Assembly: GCA_030598125.1 (NCBI GenBank)
Contig: JAUVQN010000066.1
Coordinates: 1 to 7,837 of the forward strand
Direction: 5' to 3'
Length of the DNA: 7,837 nt
Origin: Coriobacteriia bacterium
Lineage (GTDB): Bacteria > Actinomycetota > Coriobacteriia > Anaerosomatales > JAUVQN01
Shown: one piece after another, positions 1 through 7,337 of the stretch
Numbering within the stretch: the first letter of the stretch is position 1
Layout: every line of letters begins with the position of its first letter
Made by a program: the position numbers and the translations under genes
The notes under the pieces: generated by a model
What the model saw: the letters and a program-made list of their open reading frames with translations, nothing else
Told to the model about the DNA's origin: nothing
Databases searched by the model: none

Positions 1-1
1 C

Positions 2-727
2 AACGTGGGGGCCGTGAAGCTTGGACAGGCGCTCGGAGAGGATGAGATGTACCGGGCCTTCGCCGAGCTGGGGTTCGACCGGCCCACGGGCGTGGACTTC
101 CCCGGCGAGTCGGCGGGCTACCTCCCGAAGGTCGAGGACTGGTCCGCGTCCACGATCGGGAACCTCCCGTTCGGGCAGGGGATGTCCGTCAACGCGTTGC
201 AGCTGTCACGCGCGATGTGCGCCGTCGCCAACGGAGGCGATCTCGTCACGCCGCACCTGCTGAAGTCCGTGCCGGCGGACGCAGCACTGGAGCCGTCATG
301 GCCCGAGGAGCGGGCCATGAGCGAGGAGACGTCCGCGATGATGCGAGACGTCCTGACCTCGGTCGTGGTGGATGGGACCGGGACGGGAGCGGCGGTCGAG
401 GGATTCACGGCGGCCGGGAAGACGGGGACGGCGCAGAAGGCGCGACCGGACGGTCTCGGGTACGCGAAGGGCAGCTACATCGCGTCCTTCGTGGGGTTCC
501 TGCCGGCCGACGACCCCGAAGTCGTCATCTTGGTGGCGGTGGACGAGCCGACGAACGGGATCTATGGCGGCGCGATCGCGGGACCCGCGTTCAGCGAGAT
601 CGGCAGCTTCTGCATGTCCCATCTGAGGATCAGCGGTGCGGGGCAGGGCACTGAGCAGTCCGAGAGCGCGGTGGCGGAGACGATCGTGCCGGGGACAGCT
701 GACGAGCCCGATCCCGAGGGCGGATGA
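2..727 (+). CDS. ftsI: Septal peptidoglycan D,D-transpeptidase FtsI (PBP2b/PBP3 class), 3' part
   Basis: C-terminal part of a class B penicillin-binding protein, which cross-links septal peptidoglycan made by FtsW on the outer face of the membrane. The 5' end lies outside the window. The frame is open to the left edge, and the first full codon (AAC, 2-4) followed by VGAVKLGQ looks like the Asn of the SxN active-site motif. The catalytic SxxK Ser is therefore missing from view. The third motif, KTGTAQ, is at 419-436. Between them are GVDFPGE and GQGMSVNALQLSRA, typical of the transpeptidase domain. After the domain comes a tail of about 30 residues rich in Glu, Asp and Ala, with no PASTA domain. 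The stop codon TGA (725-727) overlaps the murE ATG at 724. FtsI is chosen over other class B PBPs because the gene sits directly before murE in a dcw cluster. Confidence 0.93.
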   Translation, partial: NVGAVKLGQALGEDEMYRAFAELGFDRPTGVDFPGESAGYLPKVEDWSASTIGNLPFGQGMSVNALQLSRAMCAVANGGDLVTPHLLKSVPADAALEPSWPEERAMSEETSAMMRDVLTSVVVDGTGTGAAVEGFTAAGKTGTAQKARPDGLGYAKGSYIASFVGFLPADDPEVVILVAVDEPTNGIYGGAIAGPAFSEIGSFCMSHLRISGAGQGTEQSESAVAETIVPGTADEPDPEGG

Positions 728-2253
728 GGGGAATGCGCGTGGGCCGACCGACCGGCGACGCCTGTGCTAGAATCTCGGCGTTCGACGCGGTGGAGCGGGT
801 GGAACGCCTGAGACTCTCACAGCTGCTCGAAGACGTGGACCACCACGTCGCGGCGGTCTCGGATCCTGTCGTGACGGGCATCGCCTACGACTCGCGCAAG
901 GTCGTCTCGGGCGACGCCTTCTTCTGTGTCTCCGGTTTCGAGGTCGACGGGCACGACTTCGCCCGTGACGCGGTCGAGCGTGGCGCGTGCGCGCTGATCG
1001 TGGGGCACGAGGTGCCAGGTGTCCCGTCCGGCGTGCCTCAGGCGGTCGTGGGAGATCCTCGGGTGGCGCTGGCGGCCGCGAGCGCGACCTACTACGGGCA
1101 CCCGAGCCGGCGTCTGGATCTCGTCGGCGTTACGGGGACGAACGGCAAGACCACGACGACGTACATGCTCGACAGCATCCTCGCCACCTGTGGTCGGACG
1201 ACGGGCCTGCTCGGCACGGTGGAGGTGCGTGTCGCATCGGAGCGGTTCCCTGCGGGACGGACGACACCGGAGTCCGCTGACCTGCAGCGGATCCTCGCGC
1301 AGATGGTGGACGCCGGCGTGGACGCGGCGGTCATGGAGGTGTCGTCGCACGCCATAGACCTCCACCGAGTGGGACACGTCGACTTCGCCGTCGCGGCGTT
1401 CACGAACCTGACCCAGGACCACCTCGACTATCACAAGTCGCTCGAGGAGTACTTCTCCGTGAAGCGGCGGCTCTTCGCCGACATGCCGGTCGGTCGTCGT
1501 GTCGTGAACGTGGACGATGAGTTCGGCGCTTCGCTCGCGGCCGAGCTCGGCGTAGAGTGGACGGTCGGCACGACTCCCGAGGCGCTCGTGCAGGCGCACG
1601 ACGTTCGGCTGTCTCAGGACCGCTCGGAGTTCGATCTCGTGACGCCTGGTGGCCGCGTGAGCACACGTGTGCCTATCGCGGGCGCCTACAACGTGAGCAA
1701 CGCGCTCGTGGCCGTCGGTTGCGCGCTCGCCCTAGAGCTGCCGCTCGACGGTATCGTCGACGGTCTTGCGCGCGCCGAGCAGGCGCCAGGGAGGCTCGAG
1801 CGGATCGATGAGGGTCAGGACTTCGGCGTCTACGTGGACTACGCTCACACGCCCGACGCCCTCGAGAAGGCTATCCTGGCGGTGAAGGGCGTCACGCCCG
1901 GCGACGTCGTCACGGTCTTCGGGTGCGGGGGGGATCGCGATCCTGAGAAGCGTCCGATGATGGGCGAAGCGGCCGGCCGGACCTCGGATCGTGTCATCGT
2001 CACGACGGACAACCCGAGGACCGAGGATCCGGTGGGGATCATCCTCCACATCGAGGACGGACTCGAGCGCACGGGCCTCCCCTACGAGGTCGAGATCGAC
2101 CGGCGGGCCGCCATCGAGCGGGCCATCGCCTCGGCGCGTCCGGGCGACAGCGTGCTCATCGCCGGGAAGGGCCACGAGGACTACCAGATCTTCGCCGAAA
2201 GGACGATCCACTTCGACGACCGGGAGGTCGTCCGGGAGGTGCTGCGCTCCTAG
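724..2253 (+). CDS. murE: UDP-MurNAc-L-Ala-D-Glu:meso-2,6-diaminopimelate ligase MurE
   Basis: Cytoplasmic Mur ligase that adds the third stem residue to UDP-MurNAc-L-Ala-D-Glu using ATP. Residues are numbered from ATG 724. The N-terminal UDP-substrate domain contains GIAYDSRKV. The ATP-binding P-loop is GTNGKTT with Lys142. TTPESADLQR and EVSSHAIDLHRV follow. NLTQDHLDYH precedes Lys247 (VKRRLF), the expected carbamylated lysine. The C-terminal domain has DNPR at 429-432 and GHEDYQ with Glu485; DNPR is the known marker for meso-DAP rather than L-Lys specificity. Coordinates give the longest frame, which starts in an ATGA overlap with ftsI. The first 22 to 28 residues look unlike any MurE N-terminus I know. 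Homology seems to begin at LRLSQLLED, so GTG 790 or GTG 799 may be the real start, particularly as a promoter-like motif lies at 765-773. The gene joins murF by TAGTG. Confidence 0.95.
   Translation: MRGMRVGRPTGDACARISAFDAVERVERLRLSQLLEDVDHHVAAVSDPVVTGIAYDSRKVVSGDAFFCVSGFEVDGHDFARDAVERGACALIVGHEVPGVPSGVPQAVVGDPRVALAAASATYYGHPSRRLDLVGVTGTNGKTTTTYMLDSILATCGRTTGLLGTVEVRVASERFPAGRTTPESADLQRILAQMVDAGVDAAVMEVSSHAIDLHRVGHVDFAVAAFTNLTQDHLDYHKSLEEYFSVKRRLFADMPVGRRVVNVDDEFGASLAAELGVEWTVGTTPEALVQAHDVRLSQDRSEFDLVTPGGRVSTRVPIAGAYNVSNALVAVGCALALELPLDGIVDGLARAEQAPGRLERIDEGQDFGVYVDYAHTPDALEKAILAVKGVTPGDVVTVFGCGGDRDPEKRPMMGEAAGRTSDRVIVTTDNPRTEDPVGIILHIEDGLERTGLPYEVEIDRRAAIERAIASARPGDSVLIAGKGHEDYQIFAERTIHFDDREVVREVLRS
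744..773 (+). promoter_or_regulatory. Putative extended -10 promoter in front of the conserved part of murE
   Basis: TAGAAT at 768-773 matches five of six bases of the sigma-70 type -10 consensus. It is preceded by TG at 765-766 and one spacer base, the exact layout of an extended -10. A weak -35 candidate, CCGACC at 744-749, lies 18 bases upstream and matches only the central GAC. AT-rich hexamers of this sort are rare in this G+C-rich window. Initiation near 780 would leave only a short leader before GTG 790 or GTG 799 of murE. This would be an internal promoter for murE and the genes after it, supplementing read-through from ftsI. It is a motif match only, and the -35 is poor. Confidence 0.45.
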
Positions 2254-3665
2254 TGCTGACGCTACCCGTCCATACGCTCGTCGAGGTCGTCTCCGGCAGC
2301 CTGCTCATGGGGCCGGAGTCCACGGTCGTCAACGGGGTGTCGATCGACACCCGCTCGCTCGACCCGGGCGCCGTGTTCGTCGCCTTCAGGGGCGAGCGCG
2401 TCGACGGCCGCGCGTACGTGCCCGAAGCGCTCCGCATGGGCGCTCGGGCGGTCATCGTCTCCGAGTGGGACGACGGCATCCGCGAGACGGTCGATTCGCT
2501 GGGCCGCCACGATGCCGCTGTCGTGCTGGTGGAAGACCCGGCTGCCGCGCTCCAGCGTCTCGCTGAGCATCATCGCTCTCGGCTCCACGCGCCTGTGATC
2601 GGCGTGACCGGGTCGACGGGCAAGACGACGACCAAAGACATGCTGCGAGCGGTGCTCGGCCGTACGCTGAGGGTCGTGGCGACAGAAGGCAACCAGAACA
2701 ACGAGCTCGGTGTCCCGCTCACTATCCTCAGAGCCGGCGTCGACACGGAGGCGCTGATAGTGGAGATGGCGATGCGGGGGAGCGGACAGATCGCGAGACT
2801 GTGCGAGATCGCGCATCCGACCATCGGGCTCGTCACGAACGTGGGCGAGACGCACATGGAGCTGCTGGGGAGCCAGCCGTCCATCGCGGCCGCGAAGGCG
2901 GAGCTCGTGAAGGCCGTGCCCCGGGAGGGTGTCGTCTTCCTGAACGGCGACGATGCGTGGACGGACTCTCTGGCGGAGTCGACCGCGGCTGCGATCGTCA
3001 GGTATGGGCTCGGGGACTCGAACGATGTGCGTTCGCGCCACGTCGAGACCGACGGCGACGGGCACCCCAGCTTCGAGGTCGAAGCGCAGCAGGTCTGCTT
3101 CCCGGTGACGCTCTCGATTCCCGGGCGCCACAACGCGTACAACGCCGCTGCGGTCGCAGCCGTCTCGCTTCACTTGGGCGTACCGCCCGGGGAGGTCCGT
3201 GCGGGACTGGAAGAGGCGAGCCTGTCGCCGATGCGCATGGAGGTATTCCAGAGCGCCGGTGGGATCACCGTCGTGAACGATGCGTACAACGCGAGCCCCA
3301 CATCGATGCGAGCAGCCGTCGACGCGCTCTCCGACATGTCCGTGGACGGTCGTCGCGTCGCGGTCCTCGGTGACATGGCCGAGCTCGGCTCCCTCGCCGA
3401 GCTTGCCCATTTCGAACTGGGGGAGTACGTGGCGGCGAAGTCGTTCGAGCGTCTCGTGGCCATCGGGGATCGGGCGGCAAGGATCGCCGATGGAGCGCGA
3501 GCGGCGGGGATGGAGCCGTCGCGCATCGTCACCGCAGGATGTGCCGACGACGCTCCGCCCATACTCGAAGAGTACGTGCAGCCGGGAGACGCGGTGCTTG
3601 TCAAGGCGTCCCGCGTGATGGGTCTCGAGCGAGTGGTGGAGGCGCTGACTCGACCTCATGCTTAA
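2253..3665 (+). CDS. murF: UDP-MurNAc-tripeptide:D-alanyl-D-alanine ligase MurF
   Basis: Cytoplasmic ATP-dependent ligase that adds D-Ala-D-Ala to the UDP-MurNAc-tripeptide and completes the pentapeptide. At 470 residues it is of usual family length. The N-terminal domain carries GVSIDTRSLDPGAVFVAF. The P-loop is GSTGKTTTK with Lys124, where the Ser-Thr form is typical of MurF. The MurF hallmark EGNQNNELGVPLTIL follows, then EMAMRGSGQIA and TNVGETHMELLGS. Lys215 (AAKAEL) is the likely carbamylated lysine. GRHNAYNAAA and NDAYNASPTSM mark the junction with the C-terminal domain, which ends in LVKASRVMGLE; many homologues have KGSR there. The GTG start at 2253 shares its G with the murE TAG. A Shine-Dalgarno-like GGGAGGT (2234-2240) sits 12 bases upstream, rather far, so coupling to murE translation is likely. 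Confidence 0.95.
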   Translation: MLTLPVHTLVEVVSGSLLMGPESTVVNGVSIDTRSLDPGAVFVAFRGERVDGRAYVPEALRMGARAVIVSEWDDGIRETVDSLGRHDAAVVLVEDPAAALQRLAEHHRSRLHAPVIGVTGSTGKTTTKDMLRAVLGRTLRVVATEGNQNNELGVPLTILRAGVDTEALIVEMAMRGSGQIARLCEIAHPTIGLVTNVGETHMELLGSQPSIAAAKAELVKAVPREGVVFLNGDDAWTDSLAESTAAAIVRYGLGDSNDVRSRHVETDGDGHPSFEVEAQQVCFPVTLSIPGRHNAYNAAAVAAVSLHLGVPPGEVRAGLEEASLSPMRMEVFQSAGGITVVNDAYNASPTSMRAAVDALSDMSVDGRRVAVLGDMAELGSLAELAHFELGEYVAAKSFERLVAIGDRAARIADGARAAGMEPSRIVTAGCADDAPPILEEYVQPGDAVLVKASRVMGLERVVEALTRPHA

Positions 3666-4701
3666 CCTGAGCCTCTATCCCACGTACACGGTGTTCCTCA
3701 CGGCGGTGCTCGCCCTCGTGCTAGCGGCGTTGCTCTTCCCGTTGTGGATCCGGGTCTTGCGCTACCGGAACATCGGCCAGCAGGTGCGAGCCGACGGTCC
3801 GCAAGGCCACCTGGTCAAGCAGGGGACGCCCACGATGGGCGGCGTGTTGATCTTGCTCGTCGTGATGGGCGTGTATCTGTTCATGGGCGTCGTCGGCCGT
3901 CTGGGCTTCCTCGCGCTCGCCGCGACGCTGGCCGCGGGCGTGCTGGGCTTCTTCGACGACTACGCGAAGGTGCTTCGGGAGCGCTCGCTGGGGCTCACGC
4001 CCCGTGCGAAGCTGTTCTGGCAGGTGTTCATCGCCGTGGTGTTCGGACTCGCCGTGGTGAACTGGGCGGGCCTGTCGACTGTGGTCGCGGTGCCCTTCGC
4101 GGGGGGTGGACTGGACCTCGGGGTGCTCTCGTTCGACGTCACGATCGGGGGCATGATCGTCGTCGTCCCCGTCCTCTACCTGCTGCTGGTGGCGGTCATG
4201 ATGACGGCCACCTCGAACGCCGTGAACCTCACGGACGGCCTTGACGGACTCGCGGCCGGGAGCGTCACGATCGTCGTTCTGGCGTTCGGCGCGGTCGGGT
4301 TCCGGCAGAACCAACTCGAGTTCGCGCTGCTTGCGGCCGCGATCGCCGGAGCGTGTATCGGATTCCTTTGGTACAACGCCTACCCGGCGGACATCTTCAT
4401 GGGAGACACGGGCTCGCTCGGACTGGGCGCCGCCATCGCTGCACTCGCGATCGTGACCAAGACCGAGCTGCTGCTCATACTCATCGGCGGCGTGTACGTG
4501 TGGGAGACGATGTCGGTGATCCTGCAGATCGGGTCGTTCAAGCTCACCGGCAAACGGCTCTTCCTGATGGCGCCCGTCCACCATCACTACGAGATGAAGG
4601 GCTGGTCGGAGACGAAGATCATGGTGCGGTTCTGGATCATCACGGGGATCGCGGCCGGGGCCGGGCTCGCACTCCACTTCGTGGGGTCGCTCTCCAGATG
4701 A
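3658..4701 (+). CDS. mraY: Phospho-N-acetylmuramoyl-pentapeptide-transferase MraY
   Basis: Polytopic membrane enzyme that transfers phospho-MurNAc-pentapeptide from UDP to undecaprenyl phosphate, giving lipid I. At 347 residues it is a normal size. Hydrophobic helices alternate with short loops throughout, as in the ten-helix family fold. The family motifs appear in order: KQGTPTMGG near residue 54, the metal and catalytic pair Asp100-Asp101 in FFDDY, NLTDGLDGLA at 190-199, FMGDTGS with Asp250, and the His triad 308-310 in APVHHHYE. These match the known essential residues of bacterial MraY. The sequence after GDTGS reads LGLGAA where LALGGA is commoner, a mild variation. ATG 3658 overlaps the end of murF by 8 bases. 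The nearest purine-rich GGAGG (3638-3642) is 15 bases away, so translational coupling is likely. Confidence 0.96.
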   Translation: MLNLSLYPTYTVFLTAVLALVLAALLFPLWIRVLRYRNIGQQVRADGPQGHLVKQGTPTMGGVLILLVVMGVYLFMGVVGRLGFLALAATLAAGVLGFFDDYAKVLRERSLGLTPRAKLFWQVFIAVVFGLAVVNWAGLSTVVAVPFAGGGLDLGVLSFDVTIGGMIVVVPVLYLLLVAVMMTATSNAVNLTDGLDGLAAGSVTIVVLAFGAVGFRQNQLEFALLAAAIAGACIGFLWYNAYPADIFMGDTGSLGLGAAIAALAIVTKTELLLILIGGVYVWETMSVILQIGSFKLTGKRLFLMAPVHHHYEMKGWSETKIMVRFWIITGIAAGAGLALHFVGSLSR

Positions 4702-6095
4702 ACTCAAAGATCGAAGGACGCGTCCTCGTGCTGGGTCTTGGCCGCTCGGGCGTCGCGGCCGCGGAGGTCCTCGCCGACGCGGCCGACGATGGGCGGGTCA
4801 CCGCTGTGGGAGTCGTGGATGAGAGCCGGGGCGAGGTCCTCGAATGCGAAGCGGATCGCTTGCAGGTCCGCGGCGTGGGCGTGCGGCTAGGCACGAACGC
4901 CGTCGAGGGCGCGTGGGACCTTGTCGTCGCCAGCCCCGGGATACCTCCGAGGAGCGAGCTGATGACCGCGGCGCGGGGCCTCGGGGCGCCGATCGTCTCG
5001 GAGATCGAGATGGCGTACCGGCTCACGCAGGCACCGTTCGTCGCCGTGACGGGCACCAACGGGAAGACGACGGTCACGAGTCTCGTGACGCATCTGCTGG
5101 GCGCCTCGGGCGTTCCTGCGGAGGCGGTGGGCAACATAGGGCGTCCCGCGACACGCGCAGCGGCGGACGCCGGAGGGGCCACGGTCCTGGTCACGGAGGT
5201 ATCATCGTTCCAGCTCGCCCTGACGTCGAGCTTCCGCCCGAGGGTGGCCGTGCTGCTGAACATCACTCCGGACCATCTCGACTGGCACGGAGGCTTCGAG
5301 GCCTACGAGCGTGACAAGGCGAAGGTATTCGCGAATCTCGTGGGTCGGGATCTGGCCGTCGTGAACGTGGACGACGCTGGTTCCGCCCCGTACGCGGAGC
5401 GGCTCGAAGACGGCGGTGCGCGTGTCATGCGCGTCGGCCTCGGGGGCCCGTTCGAGCACGGTGCCTGGCTGCAAGACGGGATGTTGGTCGTCCGCGCCGA
5501 GTGCGGCGCGGTGGAGCTGGTGGGCGCGGACGAGCTGAAGATCCTCGGAGAGCACAACGTGGGCAACGCGCTCGCGGCCTCGGTCGCTGCGCTCGAGATG
5601 GGAGCCTTGCCCGAGGGAGTGCGCGAGGGGCTCCGGACCTTCGCTCCGATCGAGCACAGGCTCGAACCGGTCGACTGGGTGGATGGTGTCGAGTACTTCA
5701 ACGACTCGAAGGCGACCAACCCTGACGCCACCATGAAGGCGCTCACCGCGTTCGCCGGCCGACCGCTCGTCCTTCTTCTCGGTGGCCGCAACAAGGGCAA
5801 CGAGTTCGATCAGCTGGCGCGTCGGACGTCCGACGCGTGTCGGGCGGTGGTGGTCTTCGGCGAAGCCGCCGCGACGATCGAGCGCGATCTCGAGGGGGCG
5901 GAGCTGCGCCTGGTCCGTGCGGACAGCATGCGCTCGGCCGTGCGGGAGGCGGGTGCACTCGCTCAGGAAGGCGACGCCGTGCTCCTCTCGCCGGCGTGTG
6001 CGTCGTTCGATGAGTTTCGGGGTGGCTACGAGGAGCGGGGTCGCGCGTTCAAGGAAGAAGTGGCGGCACTGGCGGTCGGGGGAGGTGTCGCCTAG
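4698..6095 (+). CDS. murD: UDP-MurNAc-L-alanine:D-glutamate ligase MurD
   Basis: Cytoplasmic Mur ligase that adds D-Glu to UDP-MurNAc-L-Ala with ATP. The protein is 465 residues. The frame is open far upstream into mraY, but ATG 4698 is chosen because it forms an ATGA overlap with the mraY stop and puts the Rossmann-like VLVLGLGRSGVAAAE right at the N-terminus, as in other MurD proteins. SPGIPPRSELMTAA follows. The P-loop is GTNGKTT with Lys123. TEVSSFQLA, NITPDHLDWHG and Lys207 (DKAKVF, probable carbamylated lysine) complete the central domain. The C-terminal domain has NDSKATNPDAT, LLGGRNKGNEF and LLSPACASFDEF, the last being a strong MurD signature. No key residue appears to be missing. 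ftsW follows with no spacer. Confidence 0.96.
   Translation: MNSKIEGRVLVLGLGRSGVAAAEVLADAADDGRVTAVGVVDESRGEVLECEADRLQVRGVGVRLGTNAVEGAWDLVVASPGIPPRSELMTAARGLGAPIVSEIEMAYRLTQAPFVAVTGTNGKTTVTSLVTHLLGASGVPAEAVGNIGRPATRAAADAGGATVLVTEVSSFQLALTSSFRPRVAVLLNITPDHLDWHGGFEAYERDKAKVFANLVGRDLAVVNVDDAGSAPYAERLEDGGARVMRVGLGGPFEHGAWLQDGMLVVRAECGAVELVGADELKILGEHNVGNALAASVAALEMGALPEGVREGLRTFAPIEHRLEPVDWVDGVEYFNDSKATNPDATMKALTAFAGRPLVLLLGGRNKGNEFDQLARRTSDACRAVVVFGEAAATIERDLEGAELRLVRADSMRSAVREAGALAQEGDAVLLSPACASFDEFRGGYEERGRAFKEEVAALAVGGGVA
6078..6087 (+). promoter_or_regulatory. Strong ribosome binding site for ftsW
   Basis: GGGGGAGGTG lies within the last codons of murD. Its GGAGGT core ends 9 bases before ATG 6096, close to ideal spacing. 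It is the best Shine-Dalgarno sequence in the window. It fixes the ftsW start at 6096 in preference to the in-frame ATG at 6129, and suggests that ftsW can be translated independently of murD. Confidence 0.75.
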
Positions 6096-7337
6096 ATGGG
6101 TGTGCCGAAGCGAGTCGAGCCTGCGACGATGCGGCGCCTCCTGATCGGTTCGGTGGCATGCCTCGCCCTCTTCGGTGTCGTGATGATCTATTCGGCGGCG
6201 TCAGTCTCGGACTACGTCCTCTACGGTGACAGCGCGCATCACCTCAAGCGCCAGCTCCTGTATGTGGTCGCGGGCGGGGCGGCCATGTGGGCGCTGTCCC
6301 GGCTGGACTACCGTAGCCTGAGGTCGCTCGCGTGGGCCGGTGTGGTCGCCGCGGACATCGCCCTCGTGGTTGTGCTCGTCAGCGGTGTGGGCAGGTGGGG
6401 CGCGCAGCGCTGGATCGAGATCGGCGCGTTCACGCTCCAGCCATCCGAGTTCGCGAAGCTCGCCTGCGTCTTCGCGCTCGCGGCCGTCCTGACGGGTCCG
6501 AGACGCAAGGAACGGCCCGACTGGGACCTGCTTGCGCGGATCGCGCTCATCGTCGTGCCCGTGCTCGTACTCGTCCTCCTTCAGCCCGACATGGGCACCG
6601 CCATGGCGATCCTGGCGGCCGCGATGATCGTGATGTTGCTGGGGGATGTCTCCTGGCGGCACCTCGCAGGCCTCGTGCTTGCGGTCGGCCTCGCCGTCCC
6701 GGTCCTCATCCTCGTCGAGCCATACCGGCTCCAGCGCTCTGTGTCCTTCCTGGATCCGTGGTCGGACCCTCAGGGCGCGGGCTATCAGACGATACAGGCG
6801 CTGCTCGCGTTCGGTTCCGGGGGATGGAGCGGTGTGGGGCTGGGTCTCTCGAGGCAGAAGTTCTTCTACCTTCCCGCCGCGCACACGGACTTCGTGCTCG
6901 CCATCATCGGCGAGGAGCTCGGACTCTTCGGCACGCTCTCGATCCTGGCGGCGTTCGTCGTGTTCGCGTACGCGGGATTCGGCATCGCGGTGACGTCGAA
7001 GGACCGGTTCGGCCGTCTGCTCGCGGGCGGGCTCACCGGCGTCATCGTGCTCCAGGCGCTCATGAACATGGCCGCCGTGACGAACCTCATGCCCGTCACG
7101 GGCATCCCGCTGCCCTTCGTGAGCTACGGTGGATCCTCGCTCGTCTTCACCATGGGGAGCGTCGGTGTCATCCTGTCGGTGGCGCGATTCGGTCGCGCGA
7201 TCGCGCGATCGCCGGTCGCCGCTCGTGCGGGGAGAGGAGTCGGGAAGGGTGCGCGTGATGCTCAGCGGCGGGGGGACCGCGGGACACGTCTACCCGGCGC
7301 TCGCCGTGGCACAGGCGCTTCTCTCCGACGGGCATGA
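6096..7337 (+). CDS. ftsW: Septal peptidoglycan glycosyltransferase FtsW (SEDS family)
   Basis: Integral membrane SEDS polymerase that links lipid II into glycan strands at the division septum, working with FtsI. Ten hydrophobic segments can be picked out between about residues 12 and 365. Family features are RWIEIGAFTLQPSEFAKLA, LLQPDMGTA, the large extracellular loop with GYQTIQALLAFGSGG, and AHTDFVLAIIGEELG. Asp265 in that last motif aligns with the catalytic Asp of FtsW and RodA. PVTGIPLPFVSYGGSS gives the C-terminal signature. FtsW is preferred over RodA because of its place between murD and murG. Residues after about 372 form a soluble basic tail, with nine Arg in the last 27. That end is written over the start of murG in another frame (89-base overlap), so the true C-terminus is uncertain. 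Confidence 0.94.
   Translation: MGVPKRVEPATMRRLLIGSVACLALFGVVMIYSAASVSDYVLYGDSAHHLKRQLLYVVAGGAAMWALSRLDYRSLRSLAWAGVVAADIALVVVLVSGVGRWGAQRWIEIGAFTLQPSEFAKLACVFALAAVLTGPRRKERPDWDLLARIALIVVPVLVLVLLQPDMGTAMAILAAAMIVMLLGDVSWRHLAGLVLAVGLAVPVLILVEPYRLQRSVSFLDPWSDPQGAGYQTIQALLAFGSGGWSGVGLGLSRQKFFYLPAAHTDFVLAIIGEELGLFGTLSILAAFVVFAYAGFGIAVTSKDRFGRLLAGGLTGVIVLQALMNMAAVTNLMPVTGIPLPFVSYGGSSLVFTMGSVGVILSVARFGRAIARSPVAARAGRGVGKGARDAQRRGDRGTRLPGARRGTGASLRRA
7193..7208. repeat. 16-bp perfect palindrome near the 3' end of ftsW
   Basis: TCGCGCGATCGCGCGA reads the same on both strands and contains the octamer GCGATCGC. It encodes the RAIAR stretch just after the last FtsW membrane helix. Part of it is repeated directly (CGCGATCG twice, overlapping). 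In G+C-rich coding DNA such a palindrome may arise by chance. It could form a short hairpin in RNA or single-stranded DNA, but there is no loop-and-U-tract layout of a terminator. Confidence 0.5.
7233..7239 (+). promoter_or_regulatory. Ribosome binding site for murG
   Basis: AGAGGAG, inside the ftsW reading frame, ends 9 bases before GTG 7249. This good spacing favours GTG 7249 as the murG start over the in-frame GTG 7255 and ATG 7258. The resulting N-terminus, MRVMLSGGGTAGH, has the usual length before the glycine-rich loop. Confidence 0.65.

Noticed and set aside
2234..2251. Short GGAG/CTCC inverted repeat that might hide the murF Shine-Dalgarno
   Set aside because: The stem is only four pairs with an eight-base loop, and the region lies within translated murE codons. 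This is too weak to call a regulatory structure.
2262..3659. 465-codon open frame on the minus strand covering almost all of murF
   Set aside because: It mirrors murF, and G/C-biased third positions suppress antisense stop codons. The product is rich in Arg, His and Asp with no family motif, while murF on the + strand has all its catalytic motifs.
4353..4697. Possible 115-residue N-terminal extension of MurD reaching back into mraY
   Set aside because: The frame is merely open there. The extension is out-of-frame mraY sequence rich in Arg and His. The MurD Rossmann-like motif starts just after ATG 4698, which forms a standard ATGA overlap.
3721..4707. 328-codon open frame on the minus strand opposite mraY
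   Set aside because: It is an antisense shadow of mraY. The translation is a charged His/Arg/Glu-rich low-complexity sequence with no recognisable domain.
6332..7258. 308-codon + strand frame inside ftsW ending at TGA 7258
   Set aside because: The product is Arg-rich and without motifs, so it is a shadow of ftsW. Only its stop codon is of interest, as a possible ancestral ftsW terminus.
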